A DNA stretch of 64,000 nt from assembly GCA_965229305.1 (NCBI GenBank), contig CBDDIZ010000035.1, positions 62,001 through 126,000 of the forward strand. Direction: 5' to 3'. This document shows, piece by piece, positions 16,239 through 25,193 of this stretch. Numbering within the stretch: position 1 is the stretch's first letter; every line of letters starts with the position of its first letter. The notes beneath the pieces were generated by a model that ran no database searches, had not been told where the DNA came from, and saw only the letters and a list, made by a program, of their open reading frames with translations. The position numbers and the translations under genes were made by a program. This DNA comes from JALHNI01 sp965229305. Lineage in GTDB: Bacteria > Acidobacteriota > Terriglobia > Bryobacterales > Bryobacteraceae.

Positions 16239-17516
16239 ATGACCCGAAATTTCCCCGCACGCGCCCTAGGTGCGTCCCTATTTGGCCTGGGCTTGCTTCT
16301 CCAATGGGGATGCAGTTCGAAGGCCGACACATCCGCCGCCATGGGTGCGCCTCCCCCTTCCACCGTTGAAGTGGCGGCGGTGGCGCAAGAGAACGTCCGC
16401 ATCTTCAGTGAATGGGTGGCGACGCTGGACGGCAGCGTCAATGCGCAGATCCAGCCGCAGGTGAGCGGTTACCTCGTGCGTCAGAACTACGCCGAAGGCT
16501 CGTACGTTCGCAAGGGCGATGTCCTCTTCGAGATTGATCCGCGGCCTTTTCAGGCGCTGGTGGATCAGGCGCGCGGCCAACTCGCGCAAGCCGAGGGTCA
16601 GGTGGTGCAGGCGCAGAGCAAAGTGGCGCAGGCGGAAGGCCAGTTGGCCCAGGCCCGAGCGCAGTTAGGCAAAGCGCAGATCGACGTGAAGCGCGATACG
16701 CCGCTCGCCAAAGCCCGCGCCATTGCGCAAAGTCAGTTGGATAGTGAAACGCAGGCGCTGGCGGCGGCGGAAGCCAATGTGGAAGCCAGCAAGGCGAACG
16801 TCGCCGCCAGCCAGGCGGACGTGAAGAGCGCGCAAGCCGCGGTGGTGGCCTCCCGCGCGAATCTGGCGCAAACGGAATTGAACCTGGGCTTCACGCATGT
16901 GCGGTCCTTGATCGATGGCATTGCTGGCCTCGCGCAGACGCAGATCGGCAACCTGGTGAAGACCGATACGGTGCTTACCACCGTCTCGCAGTTGGACCCC
17001 ATTCGTGTCTACTTCCCGATTAGCGAGAAAGAGTACCTGGAACTCGCCGGCAAGGGCAAAGCCGGCACGTCCGGCGATCTGCTGCATCAGGCGCAGCCGT
17101 CGCTCGAGCTCATCCTCACCAACGGCAGCACCTACGCCCACAAAGGCCGGGTAATCTTCGCCGATCGCAGTGTCGACCCGCAAACGGGTACGATTCGGCT
17201 GGCAGCCGCGTTCCCGAATCCGGGCAACGTGCTGCGCCCCGGCCAGTTCGGGCGCATCCGCGCTTTGACGGGCGAAAACGCCGATGCCCTGCTGGTGCCG
17301 CAACGCGCGGTGACCGAGTTACAGGGAAAGTATCAGGTGGCGGTGGTGGGCGCCGGCAACAAAGTGCAGATTCGCGCAGTGGTGCTGGGGCCGACGCATG
17401 AGTCGCGCTACGTGGTGCGCGAAGGCCTGAAGGCCGGCGAGCGCGTTGTGGTGGAGGGCTTAGCCAAGGCCATGGATGGCAGCGTGGTGGTCCCGCAGAT
17501 GAAGCAGGGGCAATAG
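16239..17516 (+). CDS. RND efflux periplasmic adaptor (AcrA/MexA type)
   Basis: 425 residues. The N terminus is a lipoprotein-like signal (GLGLLLQWGCSSKADT; the residue before Cys is Gly, but the -3 position Gln is unusual). Domains in order: first barrel strand and lipoyl half (about 45-100, VSGYLVRQNYAEGSYVRKGD), a long alpha-hairpin (about 105-215) built from repeated Gln/Ala heptads such as AQAEGQLAQARAQL, the second lipoyl half (SLIDGIAGLAQTQIGNLV), a beta-barrel (DPIRVYFPISEKEYLEL) and a membrane-proximal domain (GTIRLAAAFPNPGNVLRPGQ). It links the pump to the outer-membrane channel encoded in the same operon. The gene is 3 bases upstream of the pump gene. Confidence 0.93.
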   Translation: MTRNFPARALGASLFGLGLLLQWGCSSKADTSAAMGAPPPSTVEVAAVAQENVRIFSEWVATLDGSVNAQIQPQVSGYLVRQNYAEGSYVRKGDVLFEIDPRPFQALVDQARGQLAQAEGQVVQAQSKVAQAEGQLAQARAQLGKAQIDVKRDTPLAKARAIAQSQLDSETQALAAAEANVEASKANVAASQADVKSAQAAVVASRANLAQTELNLGFTHVRSLIDGIAGLAQTQIGNLVKTDTVLTTVSQLDPIRVYFPISEKEYLELAGKGKAGTSGDLLHQAQPSLELILTNGSTYAHKGRVIFADRSVDPQTGTIRLAAAFPNPGNVLRPGQFGRIRALTGENADALLVPQRAVTELQGKYQVAVVGAGNKVQIRAVVLGPTHESRYVVREGLKAGERVVVEGLAKAMDGSVVVPQMKQGQ

Positions 17517-17519
17517 CAC

Positions 17520-20500
17520 ATGGCAAAATTCTTCATTCATCGGCCCATTGTGGCCATGGTGATTTCGATCCTCATGGTCATTGTCGGGATTGTGGCGCTG
17601 CTGGGCTTGCCCACGGCGCAATTCCCCGACATCATTCCTCCCGAAATTCAAGTGGTGGCGATGTACCCCGGCGCCGACGCCAACACGCTGGAGCAATCGG
17701 TCACCACGCCGCTCGAACAGCAGATCAGCGGCGTCGACAACATGGACTACATGAGCTCGACGTCGGCGAACAACGGCTCGGCGACGATCACCGTGACGTT
17801 CAACGTGGCGACCGATCCGAACGTCGATCAGGTGCTGACCCAGTTGCGCACAGCCCAGGCGGCGTCGCAACTGCCCGCGGAAGTGAATACGTCCGGCCTG
17901 ATCATCCAGAAGTCTCTGATGTCGCCCTTGATGTTCGTCAGCATCTTTTCGCCCGACAACTCACGCGATGAAGTGTTCCTTTCGAACTACGCCTACATCA
18001 ACCTGATGGACGAACTCACCCGGGTGAAGGGCGTGGCGCGCGTGCAGGCTTTTGGCGGCGGACAGTATGCGATGCGCATCTGGGTAAAGCCCGATCAGTT
18101 GGCCAAGCTGCACGTCACGGTGCCGGATCTGGTGCAGGCCGTGCAGACGCAGAACCGGGTGAATCCGGCCGGTAAGCTGGGCGGGCGTCCGGCGCCCCCC
18201 GGGCAGGAGTTCACGCTTACCGTCCGCGCGCAAGGCCGCTTCTCTTCGCCCGAAGAGTTCGGCGGCATCATCATTCGTTCGAACCCGGATGGCTCCACTC
18301 TGCGTCTGCGCGACGTGGCCCGCATTGAGATGGGCGCGCAGACCTACGACATGATCAGCCGCTTCAACGGCAAGCCGACCGCGGGACTGGCCGTCTACCA
18401 ATTGCCGGGCTCGAACGCGGTCGAGACGGCGAAGAACGTCAACGCCAAGCTCGACCAATTGAAGCAGCGCTTCCCGAAGGGCCTCGCGCTCGACATGACG
18501 CTCGACACCACGAAGGTGGTGACGCAAGGCATGAAGGAGATCACCTATACGCTGCTGGAAGCGCTCGCGCTGGTGGTGCTGGTGGTGTACCTGTTCCTGC
18601 AAGGTTGGCGCGCGACGCTGATTCCGCTGCTGGCGGTGCCGGTGTCGTTGATCGGCACCTTCATGATCTTTCCTTTGCTGGGCTTCTCGGTAAATACGCT
18701 TTCGCTCTTCGGTCTGGTGCTGGCGATCGGCCTCGTCGTGGACGACGCGATTGTGGTGGTGGAAGCCGTGGAGCATCACATTGAGAAGGGGCTTTCGCCG
18801 AAGGAAGCGTCGCTCAAAGCGATGGAAGAAGTGTCGGGCCCGGTGATCGCGATTGCGCTCATCCTGGCGGCCGTCTTTATTCCTACGGCGTTCATCCCGG
18901 GCATCACCGGACGGCTGTATCAGCAGTTCGCGGTAACGATCGCCATTTCCGTCATCATCTCGGCCTTTAACGCGCTCTCGCTCAGCCCAGCGCTCTGTGC
19001 CTTGTTGCTGAAGCGCAAGGAGCCCTCGCGCGGCCCCCTCGCCCGCTTCTTCGCCTGGTTCAATGCCGGCTTCGAGCGGGCCACCAACGGCTATATCGGC
19101 GTCAGCGGCGCGTTGATTCGCAAGTCGGCGTTGAGCGTGATCTTCCTGGTGCTGGTGACGATTGGCGGCGCGATGCTGGGCAATCGACTGCCTAGCTCCT
19201 TCCTGCCGACCGAGGACCAAGGCTATTTGCTGGTCGCCATGCGACTGCCCGATGCGGCGTCGCTCGAGCGTAGCGATGCCGCCGCGCGCAAGATCGAAGA
19301 GCGCGTTCGCCGGATCCCGGGCGTGGCGTCGGTGTTTACCGTGGTGGGCTTTGACCTGCTCACCGGCGTGCAGAACACTTACAACGGCATCTTCTGGGTG
19401 ACGCTGAAGGACTGGAGCGAACGGAAGAGTGCCGAGGAGCAGTTTGAGGCGATCCAAGGCCGTCTGGCCGCCGAAATCTCGCAGGTACCCGATGCCTTCG
19501 CCTTCCCCATCAGCCCTCCGGCCATCCCCGGCGTGGGCAGCACCGGCGGCTTCACTTTCGTGCTCGAAGACCGCTCCGGCGGCAGCGAAGATGAGTTCGC
19601 GAAGAACGTCTTCACCTTCGTGGGCGCCGCCGGGAAGCGGAAGGAACTGATGGGCGTGAGTTCGGCCTTCCTGCCGAACGTGCCGCAACTCTATGTCGAT
19701 GTGGACCGCGAGCAAGCCGCGCGGCAAGGCGTCGCCATCGGCGACATCTACAACACGCTACAAACGTTCATGGGTGGTTATCTGGTGAATTACTTCAACC
19801 GCTTCGGCCGGCAGTGGCAGGTGTACGTGGCGGCCGAAGGCGAGTACCGCACCAAGCCCGAGGACATCGGCCAGTTCTACGTGGCGAACTCCGCGGGGAC
19901 GATGGTGCCGTTGAGCACGCTGACGCGCATCTCCAAGCGCAGTGGCTCGGAGTTCAACTTCCGCTACAACGAGTACCGGGCGACGCAAATCTTCGGTTCG
20001 GCGGCACCGGGCTATAGCTCCGGGCAGGCGATGGCGGCGCTCGAAGAGACCTTTGCCGAGACGATGCCCTCCGGCATGGCCTTCGACTATACGGGCATGT
20101 CGTTCCAGGAGAAGAAGGCGATGGAGGGCATCTCGCCCGCGGCGATCTATGGCATCTCGCTGCTGTTCGTGTTTCTGATTCTCGCGGCCCAGTATGAAAG
20201 CTGGTCGCTGCCGTTCAGCGTGCTGCTGGTGACGCCGGTCGCCGTGCTGGGCGCGTATCTGGCGCTGATGCTGCGCGGCTTCGAGAACAACGTCTACGCG
20301 CAGATCGGGCTGGTGATGCTGATCGGCATGTCGGCCAAGAACGCGATTCTGATTGTCGAGTTCGCCAAGCTCGAGTACGAACGAGGGAAGACGGTGGTGG
20401 AGGCGGCCTTGAGTGCGGCCCGCCTGCGCTTGCGGCCGATCCTGATGACGGCCTTCGCCTTCATCCTGGGCTGCGTGCCGCTCTGGCGCGCCAGCGGCTC

Positions 20501-20669
20501 GGGTGCGGTATCGCGGCAGATCCTGGGTACCGTGGTCATCGGCGGCATGTTGGCCGCTACGCTGATCGCGATCTTCCTGATCCCGGTGATGTTCGTCATC
20601 GTGGAGCGGCTGATCGCCCGCTTCTCCCGAAAAACTGCCCCCCTGGCGGGCGAAGGAGAACCTGCATGA
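17520..20669 (+). CDS. RND multidrug efflux pump, HAE1 family (AcrB/MexB type)
   Basis: 1049 residues, the full length for HAE1 pumps, with twelve expected membrane segments and two large periplasmic loops. Family landmarks: N-terminal FFIHRPIVAMVISILMVIVG, porter-domain GADANTLEQSVTTPLEQQ, the proton-relay Asp pair in TM4 (IGLVVDDAIVVVEAVE, about 405-410) and the relay Lys in TM10 (GMSAKNAILIVEFAK, about 940). All essential relay residues are present, so the pump should be active and driven by the proton gradient. Substrates are typically hydrophobic drugs, detergents or plant phenolics; which ones cannot be told from sequence. Its stop overlaps the start of the channel gene (ATGA). Confidence 0.95.
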   Translation: MAKFFIHRPIVAMVISILMVIVGIVALLGLPTAQFPDIIPPEIQVVAMYPGADANTLEQSVTTPLEQQISGVDNMDYMSSTSANNGSATITVTFNVATDPNVDQVLTQLRTAQAASQLPAEVNTSGLIIQKSLMSPLMFVSIFSPDNSRDEVFLSNYAYINLMDELTRVKGVARVQAFGGGQYAMRIWVKPDQLAKLHVTVPDLVQAVQTQNRVNPAGKLGGRPAPPGQEFTLTVRAQGRFSSPEEFGGIIIRSNPDGSTLRLRDVARIEMGAQTYDMISRFNGKPTAGLAVYQLPGSNAVETAKNVNAKLDQLKQRFPKGLALDMTLDTTKVVTQGMKEITYTLLEALALVVLVVYLFLQGWRATLIPLLAVPVSLIGTFMIFPLLGFSVNTLSLFGLVLAIGLVVDDAIVVVEAVEHHIEKGLSPKEASLKAMEEVSGPVIAIALILAAVFIPTAFIPGITGRLYQQFAVTIAISVIISAFNALSLSPALCALLLKRKEPSRGPLARFFAWFNAGFERATNGYIGVSGALIRKSALSVIFLVLVTIGGAMLGNRLPSSFLPTEDQGYLLVAMRLPDAASLERSDAAARKIEERVRRIPGVASVFTVVGFDLLTGVQNTYNGIFWVTLKDWSERKSAEEQFEAIQGRLAAEISQVPDAFAFPISPPAIPGVGSTGGFTFVLEDRSGGSEDEFAKNVFTFVGAAGKRKELMGVSSAFLPNVPQLYVDVDREQAARQGVAIGDIYNTLQTFMGGYLVNYFNRFGRQWQVYVAAEGEYRTKPEDIGQFYVANSAGTMVPLSTLTRISKRSGSEFNFRYNEYRATQIFGSAAPGYSSGQAMAALEETFAETMPSGMAFDYTGMSFQEKKAMEGISPAAIYGISLLFVFLILAAQYESWSLPFSVLLVTPVAVLGAYLALMLRGFENNVYAQIGLVMLIGMSAKNAILIVEFAKLEYERGKTVVEAALSAARLRLRPILMTAFAFILGCVPLWRASGSGAVSRQILGTVVIGGMLAATLIAIFLIPVMFVIVERLIARFSRKTAPLAGEGEPA

Positions 20670-22039
20670 GGAAGCACCTCCTAATATTCCCCGGGCTGCT
20701 GATGCTGGGTGCCTGCACCATGGGCCCGAAGTATCAACGGCCGGCGGTACCGGCGCCGCCGGCCTTCCGGGCCGCGGCGGACGCCACGCCGGAATCGTTG
20801 GGCGACGCGCAGTGGTGGACCGTCTTTCAGGACGAAGAGTTGCAGAAGCTGATTCGCGCCGCGTTGGCGGGCAACCTCGATGCGAAGATCGCGGCTTCGC
20901 GCGTGGCCCAAGCTCAGGCGCAGTTGGGCATCACGCGCGCCGACCAGTTCCCCACGATCAACGGCACCGGCAGCGTGGCCCGTCAGCGCAACCCCAGCAA
21001 TCCCGTGTTCCCGGCGTTCGAAGCGAACATGAGCCAACTGGGCCTCTCGGCAGCTTGGCAACTGGACTTCTGGGGGCGTTATCGCAAAGCGGCCGAGGCC
21101 GATCGCGCAACGCTCGCCGCGAGCGAGTGGGGCCGCAAGGCGATCCTTGCCACGTTGGTGAGCAATCTCGCCACCGCGTATTTTCAACTGCGCGAATATG
21201 ACCTCGAACTGGAGATCGCCCGGCGGACGCTCACCGCGCGGCGCGAGTCGCTGGACTTGACACGTACGCTCGAAGAGGGCGGCGCCGTGTCTCGGGTGGA
21301 CGTCCACCAGGCGGAGATTCTCGTGGAGCAGGCCGGGCGCAAGGTCCCTGACCTCGAACGCTTGATTGAGCAGCAGGAGAATCTCATTAGCGTGCTGACC
21401 GGCCGCAACCCGGAAGGCGTGACGCGCGGCAAGAGTTTGCTGGAGCAGCCGCTGCCGCCCACGGTGCCGGCCGGTTTGCCGTCCGCGCTGCTCGAACGCC
21501 GCCCGGACATCCGGCGCGCCGAACTCGAACTGATCGCCGCGAACGCCCGCATCGGCGTCGCTAAGGCCGCCTACTTTCCCCAGATTTCGCTCACCGGCAC
21601 GACGGGCTTTCAGGCCTACTCGCTCACCGGCCTGTTCGACTCCAAGGTCTACAACGTCGGGGCGGCCATGACGCAGCCGATCTTCGACTACAGCCGCATT
21701 CGCAACACCGTCCGTCTGACCGAGGCGCGCAAAGAAGAGATGGTCTTCAGCTATCTGCAGTCCATCCAGCAGGCGTTCCGGGAAGTCTCCGACGCGCTGG
21801 TAGCCGTCACCAAGCGCCGGCAGTATCGCGAGCGGCAGGAAGCGTTGCGGCAGGCCGCGCAGCAGGCGGCGGAGCTCTCGGGCATCCGTTATCGCGGCGG
21901 TGCCACCAGCTATCTGGAGGTGCTGCAAAGCGAGACCGCGCTCTTCGATTCGGAGATTGACCTGGCACAAGCACGCTTGAACGAGCGGCTCGCGCTGGTA
22001 CAGATCTACAACGCTCTGGGCGGCGGCTGGCAGAACTAG
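20666..22039 (+). CDS. Outer-membrane efflux channel, NodT/OprM type
   Basis: 457 residues. A lipoprotein signal with lipobox LGAC (FPGLLMLGACTMGPKYQRP) anchors the protein in the outer membrane. The rest is two repeats of the TolC-type fold: the first contains WWTVFQDEELQKLIRAAL and NLDAKIAASRVAQAQAQLG, the second VGAAMTQPIFDYSRIRNTV and ALVQIYNALGGGW. The start codon overlaps the pump stop by 4 bases, so pump and channel are translationally coupled. It completes a tripartite efflux machine with the two upstream genes. Confidence 0.93.
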   Translation: MRKHLLIFPGLLMLGACTMGPKYQRPAVPAPPAFRAAADATPESLGDAQWWTVFQDEELQKLIRAALAGNLDAKIAASRVAQAQAQLGITRADQFPTINGTGSVARQRNPSNPVFPAFEANMSQLGLSAAWQLDFWGRYRKAAEADRATLAASEWGRKAILATLVSNLATAYFQLREYDLELEIARRTLTARRESLDLTRTLEEGGAVSRVDVHQAEILVEQAGRKVPDLERLIEQQENLISVLTGRNPEGVTRGKSLLEQPLPPTVPAGLPSALLERRPDIRRAELELIAANARIGVAKAAYFPQISLTGTTGFQAYSLTGLFDSKVYNVGAAMTQPIFDYSRIRNTVRLTEARKEEMVFSYLQSIQQAFREVSDALVAVTKRRQYRERQEALRQAAQQAAELSGIRYRGGATSYLEVLQSETALFDSEIDLAQARLNERLALVQIYNALGGGWQN

Positions 22040-22071
22040 CCGTCGCGCTGACGCTCTGCGAGACTGGTGGC

Positions 22072-22554
22072 ATGTCCAACTCTCCTCGTATGCGTTGGTT
22101 GGCGCTGGCCGGTTTTCTGGCTGTGACCTTTGCCGGGGCCGGAGTTTCCGGGGCCATCACGGCCTCGGCGATTCCTACCTGGTATGCCGGCTTAACCAAG
22201 CCGAGCTTCAATCCTCCGAACGACGTATTTGCGCCGGTGTGGACGCTGCTATATGCCCTGATGGCGGTGGCGGCTTGGTTGGTGTGGTGCCGGCCTCAAT
22301 CCCAGGCGCGTCTGCGGGCGCTGCAGCTCTTTGGGATTCAGTTGCTGCTGAACTTTGCCTGGTCGTGGCTGTTTTTCGGCCTGCATTCGCTGGGTGGCGC
22401 GCTCGCTTGCATCGGGCTTTTGTGGCTGGCCATCTTCCTCACTATGCAGAGCTTCTTTCCCGAGAGCCGCGTGGCAGGAGCGATGCTGGTGCCCTACCTG
22501 GCCTGGGTGAGTTTTGCCAGCGCGCTGAACTTCGAGATTTGGCGGCTCAACTAG
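22072..22554 (+). CDS. tspO: TspO/MBR family tryptophan-rich sensory protein
   Basis: 160 residues with five predicted membrane helices, the standard TspO size. Family signatures are visible: an N-terminal AGAGVSGAITASAIPTWYAG, the KPSFNPPNDVFAPVWTLLYA motif between helices 1 and 2, LNFAWSWLFFG and a final WRLN. TspO binds porphyrins and related ligands in the membrane and affects tetrapyrrole or stress responses. It lies 32 bases after the efflux channel gene and 4 bases before the AAA ATPase gene, so it could be read with either. No link between TspO and the ATPase-nuclease-ligase set is known to me. Confidence 0.92.
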   Translation: MSNSPRMRWLALAGFLAVTFAGAGVSGAITASAIPTWYAGLTKPSFNPPNDVFAPVWTLLYALMAVAAWLVWCRPQSQARLRALQLFGIQLLLNFAWSWLFFGLHSLGGALACIGLLWLAIFLTMQSFFPESRVAGAMLVPYLAWVSFASALNFEIWRLN

Positions 22555-22558
22555 CTTC

Positions 22559-23932
22559 ATGCTGACGCAACTCGCTCTTCGCAACTTCAAAGCCTGGCGC
22601 GACACCGGACGCATTCGCCTCGCGCCGCTCACCGTTTTCTTCGGCTCGAACAGTGCCGGCAAAACCAGTCTGCTGCAGTTCCTGTTGATGTTGCGGCAAT
22701 CGGCCGAATCGCGGGACCGGCGGCAAGTGCTGCACCCCGGCGACGAGAACACCGACGTCGACCTGGGCACCTATCGCGACCTCGTCTACGGGCACGACAC
22801 CAAGCGGCGGATCGACTTCGAACTGCAGTGGACCCTGCCCGATGCCTTGCAGATCGCCGACGTCCTTACTGGCACGCAGTATCAAGGCGAGCGGATGAGC
22901 TTTGCCGCCACGGTCGCCACCGATCGCGATGCGGCTCGCCAATGGGTGGAGCGCTTGAGCTACACGCTCGGCGACCCCGATGCTGGCGGGCTGGCCGTGG
23001 AGATGCGCCGGCAGAAGGCGCACTCATATGCCCTCAGTACTTCAACTTCGTACAAGCTGGCGCGACATCGCGGGCGGGCGTGGCCTTTGCCGGAGCCGTT
23101 GCGCTTCTACGGTTTTCCGGAAGAAGTGCTCGCGTATTTTCAGAACGCCGGCTTCCTGAGTGACTTGGTGTTGCGGTGGGAGCAGCAGTTGCGGCGCCTG
23201 CAATATGTGGGCCCGTTGCGGCAGCGCGCCCGGCGAACCTACAGCTGGTCCGGGGAGGCCCCGGAGAGCGTGGGCTTCGATGGCCGCTATACGGTTCCCG
23301 CGTTGCTCGCTTCCAGCCGGCGGCGCCTCAGTCCGGGCTTTAACCGCCGCTCGGTGACCTTGCTCGAACTGGTGGGCCGCTGGTTAAAGGAATTGGGCAT
23401 GCTTGAGAACTTCGATGCGAAGCGGCTGGCGCGGGCATCCCGCCAGTACGAGATCCTCGTCGAAGCCGGCCAGGCGGACGTGCAAACCAACTTGCCGGAT
23501 GTAGGCTTCGGCGTCTCGCAGGTGCTGCCGGTAATTGTCGAAAGCTTTTATGCGCCGCCCGGCTCGACGATCGTCGTGGAGCAGCCCGAACTGCATCTGC
23601 ATCCGCGCGTGCAGGCCTATCTGGCCAATCTGTTTGTGGAGGCGATCCAAAGCCGTGAAGACGGGCAGGACCGGAACATCCAGTTCCTGATCGAAAGCCA
23701 TTCGGAGCACTTCATCTACCGGCTGCAGCGCCTCATCGCCGAACAGACGGTCCGGCCGGAGCAGGTGGCGCTGTATGTTTGCCGCGCGGGCGCCGACGGC
23801 TCGCTCATTGAGCCGCTCGAAATCAACGAGTACGGCGACATCGCCAACTGGCCGCCGGACTTCTTCGGTGACGAGATGGAAGACGTACGACTGCGTTTGA
23901 AGGCCGCGGCCGAGCGGGCGAAGGCCCGCTAA
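22559..23932 (+). CDS. DUF3696 AAA (SMC/ABC-like) ATPase
   Basis: 457 residues. The N terminus MLTQLALRNFKAWRD leads to a Walker A at 29-36 (GSNSAGKT), the pattern of RecF/OLD-like ATPases. An ABC-signature-like segment (VGFGVSQVLPVIV) precedes a Walker B region with STIVVEQPELHLHPR (about 338-352) and a switch segment FLIESHSEHFIYRLQRLI. The C-terminal part (about 405-457) fits DUF3696 (EINEYGDIANWPPDFFGDE). Proteins of this fold often pair with a nuclease in antiphage or stress systems. The stop overlaps the next start (TAATG), and the nuclease and RNA ligase follow in the same way. No good Shine-Dalgarno sequence precedes the start; coupling to the TspO stop 4 bases upstream is likely. Confidence 0.88.
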   Translation: MLTQLALRNFKAWRDTGRIRLAPLTVFFGSNSAGKTSLLQFLLMLRQSAESRDRRQVLHPGDENTDVDLGTYRDLVYGHDTKRRIDFELQWTLPDALQIADVLTGTQYQGERMSFAATVATDRDAARQWVERLSYTLGDPDAGGLAVEMRRQKAHSYALSTSTSYKLARHRGRAWPLPEPLRFYGFPEEVLAYFQNAGFLSDLVLRWEQQLRRLQYVGPLRQRARRTYSWSGEAPESVGFDGRYTVPALLASSRRRLSPGFNRRSVTLLELVGRWLKELGMLENFDAKRLARASRQYEILVEAGQADVQTNLPDVGFGVSQVLPVIVESFYAPPGSTIVVEQPELHLHPRVQAYLANLFVEAIQSREDGQDRNIQFLIESHSEHFIYRLQRLIAEQTVRPEQVALYVCRAGADGSLIEPLEINEYGDIANWPPDFFGDEMEDVRLRLKAAAERAKAR

Positions 23933-24477
23933 TGGCGAAGCGCAAAGCGGCCCCGCAGCCGATCGTGGTGGATACCAATGTACTGATTGCGGCCAATGGC
24001 GCAGACCCGGAATGGGTGCCGATTGCGGCGGCTTGCGCGGATCGCCTCGCGTCCGTCATGAACGAGCGCGTCTTGTGCGTGGATCAGGGCGGCCTGATTC
24101 TCGAAGAGTACGGACATCGCCTGCCCTCGCGTTCCCGCTCCGGTTACGGCGACATGTTCTTCCTGTGGCTTGCGCGGCAACAATACAATCCGCGGCACTG
24201 CACGCAGGTAACGCTGACGCCTCGCGAGGGCTCGGGCACGGAATTCGCGGAGTTTCCGCAACTGCCTGAGGAACTCACGTCGATCATCGATCCTTCGGAC
24301 CGTAAGTTCATCGCCGTCGCCAACGCCCATCCCGACAAGCCACCGATTCTCGAAGCGACCGACAGTAAGTGGATCGGGTGGCGCGACGGCTTGGCCGCCG
24401 CGGGCATCACCGTGGAGTTGGTGGACGAGGAGTTTCTACAGCCTTACTACGACCGCAAAATGGGCGGAGGCCAGTAA
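23932..24477 (+). CDS. PIN-like nuclease paired with the AAA ATPase
   Basis: 181 residues. It begins IVVDTNVLIAANG (D14), the classic first strand of a PIN fold. Further acidic positions are spaced as in PIN nucleases: E58/E59 (LILEEYG), D120/D123 (IIDPSDRKFIAVA) and D144 (EATDSKWIGW). PIN domains are metal-dependent ribonucleases, so this product should cut RNA, though the assignment rests on motif reading. Both ends overlap neighbours: its ATG overlaps the ATPase stop and its TAA overlaps the RNA ligase start (TAATG each). Such tight packing argues for a complex or fixed stoichiometry. It lacks the small size of VapC toxins and has no antitoxin gene beside it; the ATPase probably takes the control role. 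Confidence 0.75.
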   Translation: MAKRKAAPQPIVVDTNVLIAANGADPEWVPIAAACADRLASVMNERVLCVDQGGLILEEYGHRLPSRSRSGYGDMFFLWLARQQYNPRHCTQVTLTPREGSGTEFAEFPQLPEELTSIIDPSDRKFIAVANAHPDKPPILEATDSKWIGWRDGLAAAGITVELVDEEFLQPYYDRKMGGGQ

Positions 24478-25151
24478 TGGAGTTCAAGTTCCCTCATACC
24501 CCGCATTTGGCTTGGCTGGGGCCGGGTGCGCCGCGGGCCGACAAAGTGCTTTCGCCCGACGAAGCCGAGGACTTCCTGCGTTTGCCCGTCGTGGTGGAAG
24601 AGAAGATCGACGGCGCCAATGTCGGCATCTTTCTCGACGAGCGCGGCGAGCCGATGGCGAAGAATCGCGGTACGATTCTGGGCCGCGGCGACCATCCTCA
24701 GTTTCAAGCTTTGTGGCCCTGGCTCGCCACGCATCGCGAGGCGCTCCGCGAAGGACTTGGCGAGCATCTCGCCCTCTTCGGCGAATGGTGCTTCGCCGTG
24801 CACAGCGTACGTTACGACGCCCTGCCGGACTACTTCATTGCCTTCGATCTCTATGAACCTCGAGTAGGCCGCTTCTGGAGTTCGGCCCGCCGCAATGCCT
24901 GGGCCGCCCAATACGGCCTCTGCACGGCCCCCCAGGTGGCGGAAGGCCGCTTCACCCTGCACGAGCTCGAGCGGCTGGTCGGCTCGCTGCAATCGCAGTT
25001 TGCCAGCCATGCGGCCGAGGGCATCTACCTGCGTCAGGATGACGGCGAATGGCTCGGAGCCCGGGCGAAGCTGGTGCGGCCTGAGTTCGTGCAGGCCATC
25101 GGCGAGCATTGGACCAAGCAGGCGCTCGAGCGCAATCATCTGCGCCGCTAG
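24477..25151 (+). CDS. RNA ligase family protein (Rnl2-like nucleotidyltransferase core)
   Basis: 224 residues. Ligase motifs are in order: motif I EEKIDGANV with the adenylated Lys at 43; KNRGTILGRGDHPQF at 62-76; motif III LFGEWCFAVHSVRY (100-113); motif IIIa-like DYFIAFDLYEP; motif IV AEGIYLRQ (180-187); and motif V ARAKLVRPEF with K198. All expected catalytic lysines and acidic residues are present. It matches the catalytic core of T4 Rnl2-type ligases but lacks their C-terminal domain, as in short bacterial members. It should reseal RNA ends (ATP to ligase-AMP, then RNA-adenylate, then phosphodiester). The start overlaps the PIN-like nuclease stop, which makes an RNA cleavage/repair pairing the natural hypothesis. 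Confidence 0.88.
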   Translation: MEFKFPHTPHLAWLGPGAPRADKVLSPDEAEDFLRLPVVVEEKIDGANVGIFLDERGEPMAKNRGTILGRGDHPQFQALWPWLATHREALREGLGEHLALFGEWCFAVHSVRYDALPDYFIAFDLYEPRVGRFWSSARRNAWAAQYGLCTAPQVAEGRFTLHELERLVGSLQSQFASHAAEGIYLRQDDGEWLGARAKLVRPEFVQAIGEHWTKQALERNHLRR

Positions 25152-25193
25152 ATTTCGCGGAACTCCCGCTGGCGCATCGGTGTCAGTGCTGGC

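Noticed and set aside
17961..19727. A 588-codon minus-strand frame inside the RND pump gene
   Set aside because: His/Arg-rich product typical of an antisense shadow; the pump has full-length motifs on the plus strand.
23932..24477. VapC-type toxin of a toxin-antitoxin pair
   Set aside because: Longer than VapC (181 against about 130 residues) and no small antitoxin gene adjoins; the partners are an ATPase and an RNA ligase.
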